Assembly: GCA_013399305.1 (NCBI GenBank)
Contig: VXAI01000301.1
Span: 696,132 to 760,131, forward strand
Length of the DNA stretch: 64,000 nt
Source of the DNA: Rostratula benghalensis
Lineage: Eukaryota > Chordata > Aves > Charadriiformes > Rostratulidae
Reading direction: 5' to 3'
The first letter of the stretch is position 1. The number at the start of each line of letters is the position of its first letter. Under the pieces are notes generated by a model. The model searched no databases and had not been told where the DNA came from. It worked only from the letters and a program-made list of their open reading frames with translations. Positions 63,230 to 64,000 of the stretch are shown here, in pieces. Both the position numbers and the translations under genes were made by a program.

Positions 63230-64000
63230 TAAATATATTTGAAGAATACATTACATATAATTTTCTCACCTACCCTCTTTTCTTCATCAACATTCACAAA
63301 AATTCTTAACCAATATTCCAAAAACTGAGAAGATTCGGAGTTTTCCTTTCAGACTGTAGGTATGTATGTGTAAGGGAATGTTGTAGGAAAATATAGAAAT
63401 TATATAATTGCTCCATGTTCCTCAGTTCCTAATAAGTTTTGATTACATGGCTGAGTGGAGAAGACGTATCAGACGCATCAAAAAGTTGTTCAAGTTTAAA
63501 ATCTGGATTCTTTAATTATTACTTTGAGGCAAGTTAACTTTTGGGCTTATAAAATGACGAACTTTTCAACAAAGCAGCATATATTCACATAAAGAAAATA
63601 ATATATAAATAGAACACTTGCAAAACGTGACTTGTAATATTTCGAAACACACAAGGATCAAACCACTGCCCTCTGTTCTTGGTATTAGCCATGGTGTTTT
63701 CACAAATCATAAGTTATTTTTGCCTTGCCGTAAGAGAAGGAGCCATCTAATTCAGGCCACAGGAGGCCCCCACAGAGCAGGCAGAAGAGCAAACTTGCAC
63801 AGCCTCCCCGGATTTCTTATTAATAGATGTACAGAATGTCTGCTTTGTAGTCTTAGCATGCAGAGGAGACACACAGCTGACAAGATGAATAGTGCATTAG
63901 CAGTGCTGTCAAGGAGGAGACGCAGCATCTATACTTTGGATGCTGATAAACAACAAAGCTCAGTAAAATGGAGATAGTCACTTTAGATTAGTTATTAGAA
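63230..64000. other. Right flank, nothing recognised
   Basis: AT-rich, then somewhat GC-richer after 63.7 kb. A 119-codon plus frame (63618-63977) has no recognisable motif; Arg/Ser/His-rich composition and a lack of family resemblance make chance likely. Confidence 0.45.

Overview
This window looks like non-coding nuclear DNA from a bird. The main evidence is a set of 5'-truncated CR1 LINE fragments. Several still end in the 8-bp terminal repeat typical of sauropsid CR1 (two exact copies of ATTCTGTG at 600-615, the reverse complement of the same motif at 46004-46019). There are also solo LTRs of two kinds that I associate from memory with neoavian genomes, and I see no mammalian-type SINEs. 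The species cannot be named. The background is AT-rich, has short ORFs on both strands and stops everywhere, and no host protein-coding exon could be recognised. It could be intergenic or lie inside a very long intron.

Layout. At 1-7.1 kb there is a CR1 3' end (215-616), a (TTTTA)16 microsatellite (3021-3100), a short CR1 relic (about 3141-3195) and an old, decayed CR1 body (about 4790-5860) that carries an exact 29-bp tandem duplication. A 5'-truncated LTR lies at about 7108-7599. From 7.6 to 57 kb the sequence is mostly unannotatable AT-rich DNA. Scattered in it are tiny CR1 3' ends (15452, 31915, 46004, 53464), a roughly 200-bp CTTTT microsatellite (27151-27353), A/C-rich tracts, an AT-rich palindromic stretch near 18.8 kb, a GC-richer patch at 23.4-24.7 kb containing a 166-codon unrecognised ORF, and a 55-base assembly gap (55587-55641).

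The right-hand 7 kb is different. It is a cluster of transposons: a plus-strand CR1 (57346-58456) split by a later minus-strand CR1 (about 57954-58302), then a compact CpG island (58465-58775), then three solo LTRs (59050-59627 plus, 60025-60612 minus, 62681-63229 minus). The first and third of these LTRs belong to the same family as the one at 7.1 kb and face each other in inverted orientation. No retroviral gag, pol or env reading frame was recognised between them.

No genes working together can be described and no new system was found. The items most worth checking are the isolated CpG island, the nested CR1 chronology, the two long pentanucleotide repeats as polymorphic loci, and the duplicated 29-mer.
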